Part shown: in pieces, positions 8,286-17,457 of the stretch
Numbering within the stretch: the stretch's first letter is position 1
How the letters are laid out: each line of letters opens with the position of its first letter
Source: Vreelandella neptunia
Lineage (GTDB): Bacteria; Pseudomonadota; Gammaproteobacteria; Pseudomonadales; Halomonadaceae
DNA length: 64,000 nt
Direction: 5' to 3'
NCBI RefSeq assembly: GCF_000712975.1
Contig: NZ_JHQL01000003.1
Coordinates: 1 to 64,000, forward strand
Made by a program: the position numbers and the translations under genes
The notes under the pieces: generated by a model
Seen by the model: the letters and a program-made list of their open reading frames with translations, nothing else
Told to the model about the DNA's origin: nothing
Database searches by the model: none

Positions 8286-10842
8286 ACTAAACTGGCGGCT
8301 TGCGGCGCGTAGTTTGAAGCGTGACCTACGTGCAGCCGATGTTCGCGCGCTGTTTGTCGCGCTGGTATTGGCGGTAGCTGCTTCTACCATGATCGCCTTT
8401 TTTCTAGATCGCTTAGAGCGTGGATTAGAGCGCCAAGCCGGTCAAATGCTGGGGGGGGATTTAGTTTTAGAGCAGCGCGAACCGTTCTCGGAAGAACTAC
8501 GCACGACGCTAGAGCAAGCGGGTTTTACGCTGAGTGACCAGGTGGATCTGGTGTCGATGATTAGTCGTGGCGAGCGTTTCCAGCCAGCTAGTTTGAAAGC
8601 GGTGGATGATGTCTATCCTCATTATGGCGTTTCCCATGTGGATCGCGGGGACGGGGTTGAGCAGGTTGCATCAGGCCCTCCATCAGGGGAAGCCTGGGCA
8701 GACCCGCGGTTAGCAGAACTGATTGATATTGCGATAGGCGACCGTGTTCAAGTAGGTCAAACGGAACTGCTGATTAGTGGGATTATCGAGCGTGAGGCTG
8801 ATCAGTCTGCCGGTTTTGGTAATTTCAACCCACGCTTAATGCTCAATACTGCTGACCTGGAAGCAACAGGGTTGGTGCAGTTGGGTTCACGCCTTGAGTT
8901 TGAGCTGCTTGCTGCGGGGCCGCCTGCGGCATTGGAGCAAGTGCAGGGCTTGCTGGCCGAACTAAGGCGTGATGGGGTGGACGTACGTGATGTGCGTGTT
9001 GACCGTCCTCAGTTAGGCAACGCGCTTCAACGCGCTGAGAGTTATCTGGGGCTTGCCGGCTTGGCAGCCGTCTTGTTAGCGGGCGTGGCGGTGGCAATGT
9101 CGACCCGCCGTTATGTTGAGCGCCATCTAGACACCGCTGCATTGCTGCGTTGCTTTGGCGCTAGCCAATATCAATTAGTGACTATTTTTACCCTGCAATT
9201 AATGGGTCTCGCACTAATGGCTGCGATTATTGGCGCGCTGTTGGGGCTTATTGGTCAGGCTGTGCTGCTTTGGCTGTTAACAAGTTTTCTGCCGATGACA
9301 CTGCCGCCTCCTGGCATTATGCCGCTGTGGCTGGGCATTTTTACTGCACTTGCGGTACTGGTTGGTTTTGCTGGGCCCACCCTGTTACGCATTAAGCGTG
9401 TTAGTGCGTTAAAAGTGTTACGCCGTGAGCTTGATCCCCTACCACCGTCTGCTTGGTTAGTGGTGGGTGTGGCGAGCTTAGTATTTGGTGGTCTGTTATG
9501 GCTTTACTCGGGTAGCTTTTCGCTTGCTCTGGCGCTACTCATCGGTGGTGCAGCCCTATTAGGACTATTGTGGATGGCTAGCACGCTGTTGCTAAACGGC
9601 CTGTTGAAAGCTGTTCAGCGGCTTTCCGGTGGGAGCGAGTGGGGTCAAGCGTTTCGCTTGGGCGGCAGGCAACTGGCTCGCCGAAAGCAGGCTGGGCTTG
9701 GGCAGCTGTTGGCGTTTTCGGTCACCTTCTTTGCCATGGCGATGATCGTGCTGGTACGGGGTGATTTACTGACCACGTGGCAAGATCAGTTGCCGGAAAA
9801 TACCCCTAATTACTTTGCTATTAATATTCAGCCCAGTGAGCGAGATGCCTTCGAAGATGCGGTTGCTCCACGGGTGGAAACCCAAAGTACGCTATATCCG
9901 ATGGTGCGTGGTCGCATCAGCGCGATCAACGGTCAACCACCGATAGAAGCCGTTCCACCCGATGCCAGAGGCGATAACTCGCTGCGTCGTGAACTGAATC
10001 TTACCTGGCAATCAGCGTTGCCCGAAGGTAATCAGGTCGTCGCCGGAGAGTGGTTTGTACAACCGAGTGAGCCACAGGGATGGATGAGCGAGGTGGACGC
10101 CACGCCTCAGGAAACCTCTAACGTTGTGCCCATCTCAGTGGAAGATGGATTAGCAGAGCGCCTTGGCCTTGGGTTGGGCGACGAGCTAACGTTCTCTGTA
10201 GGCGGTGATACCATTACTACCCGCATTGAGAGCCTGCGTAGCCTTAACTGGGATAGCTTCAACCCGAACTTCTTCGTCATTTTCCCCCCTGGCGTGCTCG
10301 AAGCGTTCGGTCATAGCTTTATCACGGCGTTTCATTTGCCAGAACAAGAGCAAGGCTTAATCCGGCAGTTGGTCAGTGATTTCCCAGGTGTATCATTGCT
10401 TAATGTGGATGCCATTTTAGGCCAAGTGCGTGAGGTGCTTACCCAGGTTACTCGGGCAGTAGAGCTGGTGCTTATCCTAGTGCTGATGGCAGGGGTTAGC
10501 GTGCTTTATGCTGCACTGACGGCTAGCCGCCCCGTACGCGCCCATGAGAGTGGCTTGCTGCGTGTATTTGGTGCAGGTAACCGAATGATTTCACGGGTAC
10601 AAGGTGCTGAATATGCGCTGCTTGGTTTTGCCAGTGGTTTAATGGGGGCCTTCCTTGCAGAATTTGCCACTGCCGCACTTTATCTTTATTGGCTTGATTT
10701 AACACCGCGCCTGCATATGGGCCTGTGGCTTGTTCTACCTTTTGGAGGTGCGTTGCTAATTGGCATTATCGGACATGCCCTCTCTTACAGCCTGCGGCGT
10801 CAAGCGCCTGCGGCTAGCTTAGGGTTGCTTGGTGAAGCTTAA
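8278..10842 (+). CDS. ybbP: YbbP-like FtsX-family ABC permease
   Basis: 854 aa. TM segment at about 25-45 followed by a large extracytoplasmic domain, then groups of TM helices around 260-450 and three more near the C-terminus (about 730-850). That is the duplicated FtsX/MacB-like layout of YbbP. The ATG at 8278 overlaps the ybbA stop by 8 bp, which implies translational coupling. With YbbA it forms an export-type or mechanotransmission-type ABC complex. The substrate is unknown; proximity to tesA suggests a link to lipids or lysophospholipids, as proposed for the E. coli locus. Confidence 0.9.
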   Translation: MSELNWRLAARSLKRDLRAADVRALFVALVLAVAASTMIAFFLDRLERGLERQAGQMLGGDLVLEQREPFSEELRTTLEQAGFTLSDQVDLVSMISRGERFQPASLKAVDDVYPHYGVSHVDRGDGVEQVASGPPSGEAWADPRLAELIDIAIGDRVQVGQTELLISGIIEREADQSAGFGNFNPRLMLNTADLEATGLVQLGSRLEFELLAAGPPAALEQVQGLLAELRRDGVDVRDVRVDRPQLGNALQRAESYLGLAGLAAVLLAGVAVAMSTRRYVERHLDTAALLRCFGASQYQLVTIFTLQLMGLALMAAIIGALLGLIGQAVLLWLLTSFLPMTLPPPGIMPLWLGIFTALAVLVGFAGPTLLRIKRVSALKVLRRELDPLPPSAWLVVGVASLVFGGLLWLYSGSFSLALALLIGGAALLGLLWMASTLLLNGLLKAVQRLSGGSEWGQAFRLGGRQLARRKQAGLGQLLAFSVTFFAMAMIVLVRGDLLTTWQDQLPENTPNYFAINIQPSERDAFEDAVAPRVETQSTLYPMVRGRISAINGQPPIEAVPPDARGDNSLRRELNLTWQSALPEGNQVVAGEWFVQPSEPQGWMSEVDATPQETSNVVPISVEDGLAERLGLGLGDELTFSVGGDTITTRIESLRSLNWDSFNPNFFVIFPPGVLEAFGHSFITAFHLPEQEQGLIRQLVSDFPGVSLLNVDAILGQVREVLTQVTRAVELVLILVLMAGVSVLYAALTASRPVRAHESGLLRVFGAGNRMISRVQGAEYALLGFASGLMGAFLAEFATAALYLYWLDLTPRLHMGLWLVLPFGGALLIGIIGHALSYSLRRQAPAASLGLLGEA

Positions 10843-10893
10843 CAGCACGTTTCCAAATGCTATGCTTAGCGCTTCTCACAAGGAGGTCATGAG

Positions 10894-12285
10894 ATGCCTG
10901 TGTCTCTAGGTTGTCGCCAGTTTACGGCTGGTTTTTCATTACTGCTTCTTTCCGGTGGGGTGGGCGCTTCACCCCAGCAGTTTGAAGCAGATCTTCGCGA
11001 GCGGCTGGGTGGTGAGGCGAGCGCCTTCGAGGTTGCCGAGGTCTATGAGCAGTCTGAGGCTACGATCGCGGAAGACATAGCGATTACTTATGCCAATGGT
11101 GACGTGTTTACTATCAAACGTTACCGCGTTGAAGGGGACTACCATCGTCCCGATAACGTAGTCATTGATGGTATGGCCGTTAGCGAGGCAGGCAACTCTC
11201 AGCCTTTTTTCAGTGTTGCTTTCATTGAATTGCCAGACGCTTCGCAAGCAGTGCCCTCGTTTGATGAAATGAGTGCGTCTGACGTGGTATGGAAGGCGCT
11301 GAATGCACGTGACATCACGCTAAATTTACAAGGTGAGGCAGCAGATGAGTTTTTTAGTGAGCTAGATTCACCTCCCTTCGAGGGACAGTTGCATATTGAA
11401 ACGCTCACGCTTGAAGAAGTCAGCAGTAGCGCCATTGGCTTGTTTGATTTGCAGGGAGTTATTGCTGATTTTAACGACTTGGAAAGTGGGGTTAATTCGG
11501 TTTTTTCGCTCGCTAATTTGCGAATTGAGCAGCTAACCGGGATCGATACGCCTGGGGAAGAGAGTGTCGAGCACGCCGTATTAAATGGCGTGAACCTGTC
11601 CGGAGATAATTGGAGCATAGTGTTGGATAGTGCCTGGGTAGAAGGCAATGCCTATGTGGGCGATGCAGGCTTCGAAGGTGCATTTTTTGACATTGGGGGG
11701 CTGCTGCCTCTACTGCCACCTGAGCAACGACAAGAGTTCGAAACCTTCAACAAGGTACTCACCGGTGGTAGTGGTCAGTTCGGAGCTGAAGGGCGCAGCC
11801 ATTCCCGTTGGGAAGAAGAGGGGGAGAGTGATCGGCTGATTGCTGATGGCTATTTGCGCTTGAGTGGTGCTGCAGGCGTTGAATACAGTCTTGATTTGCC
11901 GATCATGTTGCCAAAAAATGTTTCCATTGAGCAGGCAATGCAAACTCCCTCACTGTTTGAATCAGCAACGTTGCAGGGTGGTGAGGTGAACGTGGCGTAT
12001 ACCGATGAAGGGTTATTACCACGATTAACCACTGAAATTGCGGCAAACGAGAACATTACCGAAGCACAAGCCGTTTCTCAGGCGTTGGGCCAAGCTCGTC
12101 AGCTTGAGCCATTATTAGGCCCCCAAATAACTAAATTAATGACAGGGTTAGTCGATATTATGGCGGGTCATTCCCAAGCCTTAACGGTTAATGTGGCCTT
12201 GCCCAACCCGTTTATTATTAACCAATTCATAATGAATCCTATGGGGAATACCGAACAGTTTACGTTCACCTTTGAGCTGAAGTAG
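10894..12285 (+). CDS. Exported protein of unknown function (463 aa)
   Basis: I do not recognise the family. Residues 1-25 form a signal peptide (hydrophobic FSLLLLSGGVG, cleavage near GASPQQ). The mature protein is acidic and rich in predicted beta strands with alternating hydrophobic residues. It has no Cys pairs, catalytic motif or TM helix. The C-terminus ends TFTFELK, a beta-strand-like ending. An AAGGAGG ribosome binding site lies 7 nt before the ATG. It sits 51 bp after ybbP with a possible weak -10 (TATGCT) between, so it may be read through from ybbA-ybbP or from its own promoter. It may act in the cell envelope; DUF945-like folds have similar composition but I cannot show homology. 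Confidence 0.8.
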   Translation: MPVSLGCRQFTAGFSLLLLSGGVGASPQQFEADLRERLGGEASAFEVAEVYEQSEATIAEDIAITYANGDVFTIKRYRVEGDYHRPDNVVIDGMAVSEAGNSQPFFSVAFIELPDASQAVPSFDEMSASDVVWKALNARDITLNLQGEAADEFFSELDSPPFEGQLHIETLTLEEVSSSAIGLFDLQGVIADFNDLESGVNSVFSLANLRIEQLTGIDTPGEESVEHAVLNGVNLSGDNWSIVLDSAWVEGNAYVGDAGFEGAFFDIGGLLPLLPPEQRQEFETFNKVLTGGSGQFGAEGRSHSRWEEEGESDRLIADGYLRLSGAAGVEYSLDLPIMLPKNVSIEQAMQTPSLFESATLQGGEVNVAYTDEGLLPRLTTEIAANENITEAQAVSQALGQARQLEPLLGPQITKLMTGLVDIMAGHSQALTVNVALPNPFIINQFIMNPMGNTEQFTFTFELK

Positions 12286-12347
12286 CGTGGTTGACCAGTT
12301 AGTCAGTTTTTACTGATTGCTTCAACATGAAATACGCTCATGCACGA

Positions 12348-12379
12348 CCTGACGCGGATGCGATGAAAGTCGCGTCAGG
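12348..12379 (+). promoter_or_regulatory. Hairpin in the glyA leader
   Basis: CCTGACGCG and CGCGTCAGG are perfect 9-bp arms around a 14-nt loop. The repeat ends 61 bp before glyA. No T tract follows, so it is not a standard terminator. It may be a leader hairpin, an operator, or the end of the upstream transcript. Confidence 0.55.
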
Positions 12380-12440
12380 CTGCGTTATGATAACGCCCTA
12401 GATTCTCCATGATGATCCTTTCGTAACGAGGTTCCCGCCG

Positions 12441-13706
12441 ATGTTCAGCCGCGATATGACAATTGCCGGATTCGATGATGTGCTTTTTGACGCGATGCAA
12501 AAAGAAGTTGCACGCCAGGAAGCTCACATTGAATTGATTGCTTCTGAAAACTACGCCAGCCCCCGCGTATTGGAAGCGCAAGGCAGCCAGCTGACCAATA
12601 AATACGCCGAAGGCTATCCAGGTAAGCGCTACTATGGCGGCTGTGAATTTGTCGATATCGCTGAAAATCTTGCGATCGACTACGCCAAGCAGCTGTTCGG
12701 CGCGACCTACGTGAATGTTCAGCCTCACTCTGGTTCTCAGGCCAATAGCGCGGTTTTCCAAGCGCTGGTAAAACCGGGTGACACTATCTTGGGTATGAGC
12801 CTGGATGCGGGCGGTCACTTAACCCATGGTGCCAAGCCTAACTTCTCTGGCAAGCACTACAATGCTATTCAGTATGGGCTGAACGAGCAGGGCTTCATTG
12901 ATTATGAACAGGTGGCCGAGCTTGCTCGCGAGCACAAGCCCAAAATGATCATTGCTGGTTTCTCGGCCTATTCACAAATTGTTGATTGGGCTAAGTTCCG
13001 TGAGATCGCTGACGAAGTAGGTGCCTACCTGCTGGTGGATATGGCACACGTCTCTGGTTTGGTCGCTGCAGGCGTTTACCCCAGCCCGCTGCCCCATGCC
13101 CATGTGGTGACCTCTACTACCCATAAAACCCTGCGTGGTCCACGCAGCGGCGTCATTCTTTCTGCGGAAAACGATGCAGATATCGAGAAGAAGCTGCAGT
13201 CAGCGGTCTTCCCGGGTGGCCAAGGTGGCCCGTTGATGCATGTTATCGCTGCTAAAGCGATTTGCTTCAAAGAAGCTATGGCACCTGAGTTCAAAACCTA
13301 CCAGCAGCAGGTGGTGAAAAACGCCCAGGCGATGGCCAAGGTGTTTATCGATCGTGGCTACGATATCGTGTCTGGCGGCACTGAAGACCACTTGTTCCTA
13401 TTGTCTCTGATCAAGCAAGGCGTGACCGGTAAAGATGCTGACGCCGCTCTTGGCCGTGCGCACATCACCGTGAACAAAAACGCAGTGCCTAACGATCCGC
13501 AAAGCCCGTTCGTAACCTCTGGCTTGCGCATTGGTACGCCGGCGGTGACCACTCGTGGCTTTGGTGAAGAGGAGTGCACCCAACTGGCTGGCTGGATTTG
13601 CGATATCCTAGATGTGCTGGCTAAGGGCGATGACACCAGCGCTATCGAAGCCCAAGTGCTTGATAAAGTGGCACAGGTGTGTGGTCGCTTCCCGGTTTAC
13701 AAGTAA
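12441..13706 (+). CDS. glyA: Serine hydroxymethyltransferase
   Basis: 421 aa, the usual length. PLP enzyme that interconverts serine plus tetrahydrofolate with glycine plus 5,10-methylene-tetrahydrofolate, the main source of one-carbon units. The PLP lysine is Lys229 in [12 protein letters not shown]. The N-terminal IELIASENY and [13 protein letters not shown] motifs match E. coli closely. It is a single gene flanked by a leader hairpin and a strong bidirectional terminator. Confidence 0.98.
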   Translation: MFSRDMTIAGFDDVLFDAMQKEVARQEAHIELIASENYASPRVLEAQGSQLTNKYAEGYPGKRYYGGCEFVDIAENLAIDYAKQLFGATYVNVQPHSGSQANSAVFQALVKPGDTILGMSLDAGGHLTHGAKPNFSGKHYNAIQYGLNEQGFIDYEQVAELAREHKPKMIIAGFSAYSQIVDWAKFREIADEVGAYLLVDMAHVSGLVAAGVYPSPLPHAHVVTSTTHKTLRGPRSGVILSAENDADIEKKLQSAVFPGGQGGPLMHVIAAKAICFKEAMAPEFKTYQQQVVKNAQAMAKVFIDRGYDIVSGGTEDHLFLLSLIKQGVTGKDADAALGRAHITVNKNAVPNDPQSPFVTSGLRIGTPAVTTRGFGEEECTQLAGWICDILDVLAKGDDTSAIEAQVLDKVAQVCGRFPVYK

Positions 13707-13780
13707 TCGAAATGCGTTTTGCCATGCCGTATAAACCTTTCTAGATCGTCTAGTCGCGGTATGGCAACGCAGAAAGCGAT

Positions 13781-13816
13781 AAAAAAAGCGCTAACCTTCA
13801 CGGTTAGCGCTTTTTT
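13781..13816. terminator. Bidirectional intrinsic terminator after glyA
   Basis: A run of A, then GCGCTAACC, loop TTCA, CGGTTAGCGC and a T run. The A and T runs on both sides let it serve glyA and the convergent sugar transferase gene. Confidence 0.92.
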
Positions 13817-13841
13817 GTTGGTATGAAAGACGATCTTAAGA

Positions 13842-14642
13842 TCAAGGCTCTTTTTGGCGAATAATGCTGACTTTTTTCTGCTCCTTCGTCCATTTGCCTG
13901 CTTTTTTATCAACGTACTGAAAGTACTCGTTAGTGAAATTGCCCTGGTTGCAGGCATGGCGATATGACACCGTGGGTACCGCGTTTTGATCGAGCAACTG
14001 AATAAATACGCCAGGACCAGTGAGTTCAAACACGTTGGTGAGCGTGTTCTCTTCAATGTTATGTTGCACTCGATCAATCAGCCTGCGTAGGTTGGGGTTG
14101 CCTGGTTTGCTGGCGATAAAGTAGTTGCTCAGCTCACCCTTACGGGTCGTGACATAGAGTTCGTCAATATCGGCAGGAACAACGCGGGCAAGTGGCCAAA
14201 TGGCATGTGCGTCAATATCTAGGTAAACGCCACCGTACTTGTAGAGCACCATGAGGCGCCAAAAATCCGCCTGTGCTGCGCCAATTTGCAACTTTGAATA
14301 GCTGGTGAATAGGGCGTCGTCGAAATTCTCTTTAATGAAGTCACTCCGGGCCTCGGTAATCATGAAGCGATATTCGAAACGGGGCGCCATGAGCCGATTA
14401 AACAAATAGTTCAGATAAACCGGCAGCGTCACCTTATTAGTAAAGTTAGTCTGCCAAATAATACGTGGGATAGACGAATGGTCTTTAGGTGCTAGCCAAG
14501 GCGCGGCATGGGCTGGCAGGGTGAAGCGTTTGTTCGGCAGCACGGCATGAAAAATATAGCTAAGCAGCTTAGTAATGTTTGCGCATAGCTTTATCAAGCG
14601 ACTAGTGGCCACAATAAGTGGTTTGCTTGTGCGGGTGGGCAT
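13842..14642 (-). CDS. Glycosyltransferase with DXD motif (capsular/OCH1-like sugar transferase)
   Basis: 266 aa from the ATG at 14642. An AAGG site 6 nt upstream favours this start over the ATGs at 14657 and 14648. The middle of the protein has YKYGGVYLDIDAHA, the DXD nucleotide-sugar and metal site of the Gly_transf_sug family, and IPRIIWQT near residue 60 is typical of the same family. It probably transfers a sugar from a nucleotide sugar to a surface glycan or protein. It is third in an operon after a lipoprotein and an FlgO-like gene, so modification of an envelope or flagellar component is possible. The acceptor is unknown. Confidence 0.8.
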   Translation of the reverse strand: MPTRTSKPLIVATSRLIKLCANITKLLSYIFHAVLPNKRFTLPAHAAPWLAPKDHSSIPRIIWQTNFTNKVTLPVYLNYLFNRLMAPRFEYRFMITEARSDFIKENFDDALFTSYSKLQIGAAQADFWRLMVLYKYGGVYLDIDAHAIWPLARVVPADIDELYVTTRKGELSNYFIASKPGNPNLRRLIDRVQHNIEENTLTNVFELTGPGVFIQLLDQNAVPTVSYRHACNQGNFTNEYFQYVDKKAGKWTKEQKKVSIIRQKEP

Positions 14643-14683
14643 GTTCATCCTTTTCATTCGTGTCGCGGCAAGAGGTGAGTCGA

Positions 14684-15274
14684 CTACCAGCCGCCTTGGC
14701 CTTCCAATAGGCTTCGGGTGTTATTATCCAGCGGCAGTTTAAAGTCAGCGCTGCCAAGCACCATCGCATCACCAGCGCGGACTACTCGTGCGCTCACATA
14801 GAGATAGTCCTGGCCTTGTGCGTAAGTACCCATCAGTATGGAGCGTGCATTGTGCTGGGCGCTAAGACGTTGGACTTGGCGGGATAAAATTAATTCGCCA
14901 ACAGTCTCTTCGATAAACATGCTGTCACGCATTTTGACTTCGCGTACTTGCATACCTTGCCTTGCGAGGGCGGACGCCATAATTTCTGAGCTAATACGGC
15001 CAAACGTAGACGACTGGCTTAAGTTATCAATACTCACGAAGGTAGCTGCAATCATGGGGCTATGGCGTGTAAGGTCTGGATTGCTGGCGACCATTTGAGC
15101 GGCGGCTTCATGGGCTAGCTCGGAAAGGTCTGGCTGGGGCTCGGCATTTCTCACGCTATTGTTATTGCCAAGCGCAGCACAGCCTGCCAAGAACAGCATA
15201 AGCAGCGCAGCAATAAACAGGCGAAAACTTGCGGTTAAACCGCGCAGTTTAAGTGGGGCAAAAAGTGAAAGCAT
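14684..15274 (-). CDS. FlgO-like outer-membrane lipoprotein
   Basis: 196 aa from the ATG at 15274, chosen because it starts just before a lipoprotein signal with lipobox LAGC (MLFLAGCAALG). The frame stays open further upstream but that part would overlap the previous gene. The body matches the FlgO domain: paired segments around SSEIMASALARQGMQVREV and ARSILMGTYAQGQDYLYVSARVV. In Vibrio, FlgO is an outer-membrane protein needed for normal flagella and motility. Here no flagellar structural genes are adjacent, only a lipoprotein 4 bp upstream and a divergent MotB-like gene. Confidence 0.8.
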   Translation of the reverse strand: MLSLFAPLKLRGLTASFRLFIAALLMLFLAGCAALGNNNSVRNAEPQPDLSELAHEAAAQMVASNPDLTRHSPMIAATFVSIDNLSQSSTFGRISSEIMASALARQGMQVREVKMRDSMFIEETVGELILSRQVQRLSAQHNARSILMGTYAQGQDYLYVSARVVRAGDAMVLGSADFKLPLDNNTRSLLEGQGGW

Positions 15275-15278
15275 GTAA

Positions 15279-15989
15279 TTACCAAGTATCGGTGATAGAA
15301 ACAGTTGGGGTTGCAGGCGCTTGAGGGACGCGATGTGGGGCATAGTGGCGTCGGTCACCCGCATTAATGTAATAAATATTAGATGAGGAGTAGAGAATAC
15401 GGTCATTATCAACAATCTGGGTAGTGATGATAACCTCTTCTTTGCCCTCATATGTCCAACTGCCGCTGGTTGTATCCGCCACCATCGCCGCGGGGATTAA
15501 TGCCAGTGCAGGTTCGCTCCAGTTTCCAAGTGCCATGCTAGCCACGGTAACACCACCCGCCAAAGCGGTGTAAGCACCAAAAGGCGGGCGTATATAACCG
15601 CGATCACGATGTTCAACGACTTCTACATCTACTTGCACAGTAGCGCCGCCAGCGTTGGGCTGGGTCATTACGCTACCGCCTCGCGATACCAGTTCGCTTG
15701 TTAATAGCGTACGAAAACCGCGCTCAAACTCGCCACCGTAGTAAGCATTCATTGACGCGTGCTCTTGCGCCGGGATATGCAGATCCCTAAAGCGAACGTG
15801 CTCACTGCGTAGAATGCCAGCTGCTTCGTGCTGAGCGAGTACTTCCCAGTGTTGAGCTGCCTGCATACGCTGCTGCTCACTATAAGGATAGGTGGTCGCA
15901 ATGGGAGCTTGTGATGTGTTGGCATAGAAGCAGCCACTTAACATTAGGCTCGCCAGTCCGATAAAGGCAGGGCGCAATAGTTGAACCAT
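15279..15989 (-). CDS. Putative lipoprotein of unknown function, FlgO operon
   Basis: 236 aa from the ATG at 15989, with AAGGTC 9 nt upstream. The signal sequence ends in the lipobox LSGC (ASLMLSGCFYANT), so it should be lipid-anchored. The mature part has an amphipathic region, a Gly/Ala-rich segment (YTALAGGVTVASMALGNW) that may touch the membrane, and a beta-rich C-terminus. I do not recognise the family. It is 4 bp upstream of the flgO-like gene and almost certainly co-transcribed, which suggests an outer-membrane partner. The frame is open back to 16121, but that extension is encoded by a 15-bp degenerate tandem repeat and is probably non-coding. Confidence 0.7.
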   Translation of the reverse strand: MVQLLRPAFIGLASLMLSGCFYANTSQAPIATTYPYSEQQRMQAAQHWEVLAQHEAAGILRSEHVRFRDLHIPAQEHASMNAYYGGEFERGFRTLLTSELVSRGGSVMTQPNAGGATVQVDVEVVEHRDRGYIRPPFGAYTALAGGVTVASMALGNWSEPALALIPAAMVADTTSGSWTYEGKEEVIITTQIVDNDRILYSSSNIYYINAGDRRHYAPHRVPQAPATPTVSITDTW

Positions 15990-16026
15990 GGATGATGACC
16001 TTGTTGGTAATGACAGCGTTTCAGAG

Positions 16027-16101
16027 GGCATCGTTTTTAAAGACATCGTTATTGAAGATACCGTTTTTGAAGGCCTGGCCCTCGATGCCACGGTTATTGA
16101 T
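16027..16101. repeat. Degenerate 15-bp tandem repeat upstream of the lipoprotein gene
   Basis: About five units starting at 16027, 16042, 16057, 16072 and 16087, of the type GACATCGTTATTGAA. The first three are clearest. The repeat lies between the lipoprotein start and the divergent motB-like gene. Confidence 0.6.
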
Positions 16102-16212
16102 GGGATAGGTCGGATGCGCACCTGATAGTTCCTTCTCGCTACGAAACGGCTTTTGATAGACTAGTTTGCCATGCTTACCCTAGATCGGCCACGAGGTTAA
16201 AAACTTGAATGA

Positions 16213-17268
16213 GTGAAAACACCCATGCTTGAAGACCACCGCGCTGGTCCGCGTCATGATTCATTGCTAACCGCCTATCCAGAAGATGAAAGTAATAGCG
16301 GTTGGATGATTAGCTATATCGACATCATGACGCTACTGGTAGCGCTGTTTGTCATCATTATTGCGGCGGCTGATGTTACTAACCCATCATGGTTTCAACA
16401 GGAAGCTTCTGATGAGTACAGCTACGAGGCAGCGCCAGCCATAGAAGTGCCATTGCCTGCCGCACTTGCTGAGCGTCGTGAGCAGCGCGCGATAATGGGC
16501 GTGCTGCCTAGCGATGCGCTCAGTCCGCTTGCGATCAGTGCTGCGTTAGGCGTAGCAGGTTTACCTAAGGCGCGCGCTGTTGTTGAGGGCGTGCCGCCCC
16601 TATTAGCGCGAGCTAAAGAAGTGTCGGCAATTGAAGAAGCATCAATAGATACAGCGCCATCAGACTTAGCGCCATCGATGGTTGCTAGTGGGCTTCCGCA
16701 GTTGTTGCTGCGTTCTGATGAGCGTCAGTCAGCTTCGCCGTTCGCGGATTACATGGTCGTGCTCACTGACCGTCCCCCTGTCAATGTACAAGCAGTATCA
16801 GATAACGCGATCAGTAGTGCATTAGCGCTTGATGAGCGATTGAAGGAGCGTGTGGAAGCATCGACGTATCTACCTAACTTAGAAGGCGTGGAAGTTTCCA
16901 GGGTTGCTGAGGGTATCAGCTTGCGAGTGCAAGATCGGCTGCTATTCCCCTCTGCCGATGCTCAGTTAACAGAGGGTGGCACCTCGCTAGTAGGGTCGCT
17001 GATGGAAACCATTCAGCGCTTTGAGGGCGAAGTCTGGGTGGAAGGGCACTCCGATAGTCAGTCTATTAATACGCCTGAATTTTCATCCAACTGGGCGCTT
17101 TCGAGTGCGCGGGCGATTGCGATTGTTGAAGCACTAGAAGCCGCAGGCGTCGCCCCAGAGCGTTTACGAGCGGTAGGGTTAGCCGCAACCCAACCATTGG
17201 AAGATAACGCTACGGTTGAAGGGCGAGCGCGAAACCGGCGCGTTGAGGTTGTTATCCACGTGGACTAA
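16213..17268 (+). CDS. MotB-like OmpA-family protein
   Basis: 351 aa from a GTG; an ATG at 16225 is an equally good start and neither has a clear ribosome binding site. The single TM helix WMISYIDIMTLLVALFVIII carries Asp37 (GTG numbering) at the position of the proton-binding Asp of MotB. A long Ala/Pro-rich linker of about 180 residues follows. The C-terminal OmpA peptidoglycan-binding domain has VEGHSDSQ, NWALSSARA and ARNRRVEV. MotB anchors the flagellar stator to peptidoglycan. No motA partner is adjacent, so it may work with a MotA encoded elsewhere or in another TolR/OmpA-type system. Confidence 0.8.
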   Translation: MKTPMLEDHRAGPRHDSLLTAYPEDESNSGWMISYIDIMTLLVALFVIIIAAADVTNPSWFQQEASDEYSYEAAPAIEVPLPAALAERREQRAIMGVLPSDALSPLAISAALGVAGLPKARAVVEGVPPLLARAKEVSAIEEASIDTAPSDLAPSMVASGLPQLLLRSDERQSASPFADYMVVLTDRPPVNVQAVSDNAISSALALDERLKERVEASTYLPNLEGVEVSRVAEGISLRVQDRLLFPSADAQLTEGGTSLVGSLMETIQRFEGEVWVEGHSDSQSINTPEFSSNWALSSARAIAIVEALEAAGVAPERLRAVGLAATQPLEDNATVEGRARNRRVEVVIHVD

Positions 17269-17317
17269 TGTTCTTTATAGATGAATGTTCTCCATAGTCT
17301 AATGTTCTCTATAGTCG
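17267..17317. repeat. 17-bp tandem repeat over the motB-like stop codon
   Basis: Three units (17267-17283, 17284-17300, 17301-17317) of the type AATGTTCTCCATAGTCT. The first overlaps the TAA stop. Confidence 0.8.
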
Positions 17318-17355
17318 AATATGCTTTGGGGTAAACATTTACGTAAGTATTTAGC

Positions 17356-17382
17356 AAAAAAAGCCCGCCGGGGGAGGCGGGC
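17356..17382 (-). terminator. Minus-strand intrinsic terminator in the gene-free stretch
   Basis: Read on the minus strand: GCCCGCC, loop TCCCCC, GGCGGGC, then seven T. No annotated minus-strand gene lies upstream of it, so it most likely ends the candidate small RNA. Confidence 0.9.
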
Positions 17383-17451
17383 ATGAAAGGGCTTGGCTCA
17401 CTGCAGCCCACTGACATCAGGTGAGGGGTGTACAAGGTTGTCAGTGGGTAC
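17356..17451 (-). ncRNA. Candidate small RNA, about 96 nt, with a C-rich loop
   Basis: This is the main content of the 425-bp gene-free stretch 17269-17693. From an inferred start near 17451, the RNA has a perfect 10-bp stem (CCCACTGACA with TGTCAGTGGG, plus-strand arms 17439-17448 and 17407-17416). The stem closes a 22-nt loop containing CACCCCUCACC. A linker with a small GGCU/AGCC hairpin follows, then the intrinsic terminator. The C-rich loop could pair with ribosome binding sites. No open frame of useful length fits inside. I do not recognise it as a known family. Confidence 0.75.
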
Positions 17452-17457
17452 AATTCG

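Noticed and set aside
12301..12320. TCAGTTTTTACTGA as terminator of the unknown exported gene
   Set aside because: The stem is only 5 bp with no T tract after it; too weak to list.
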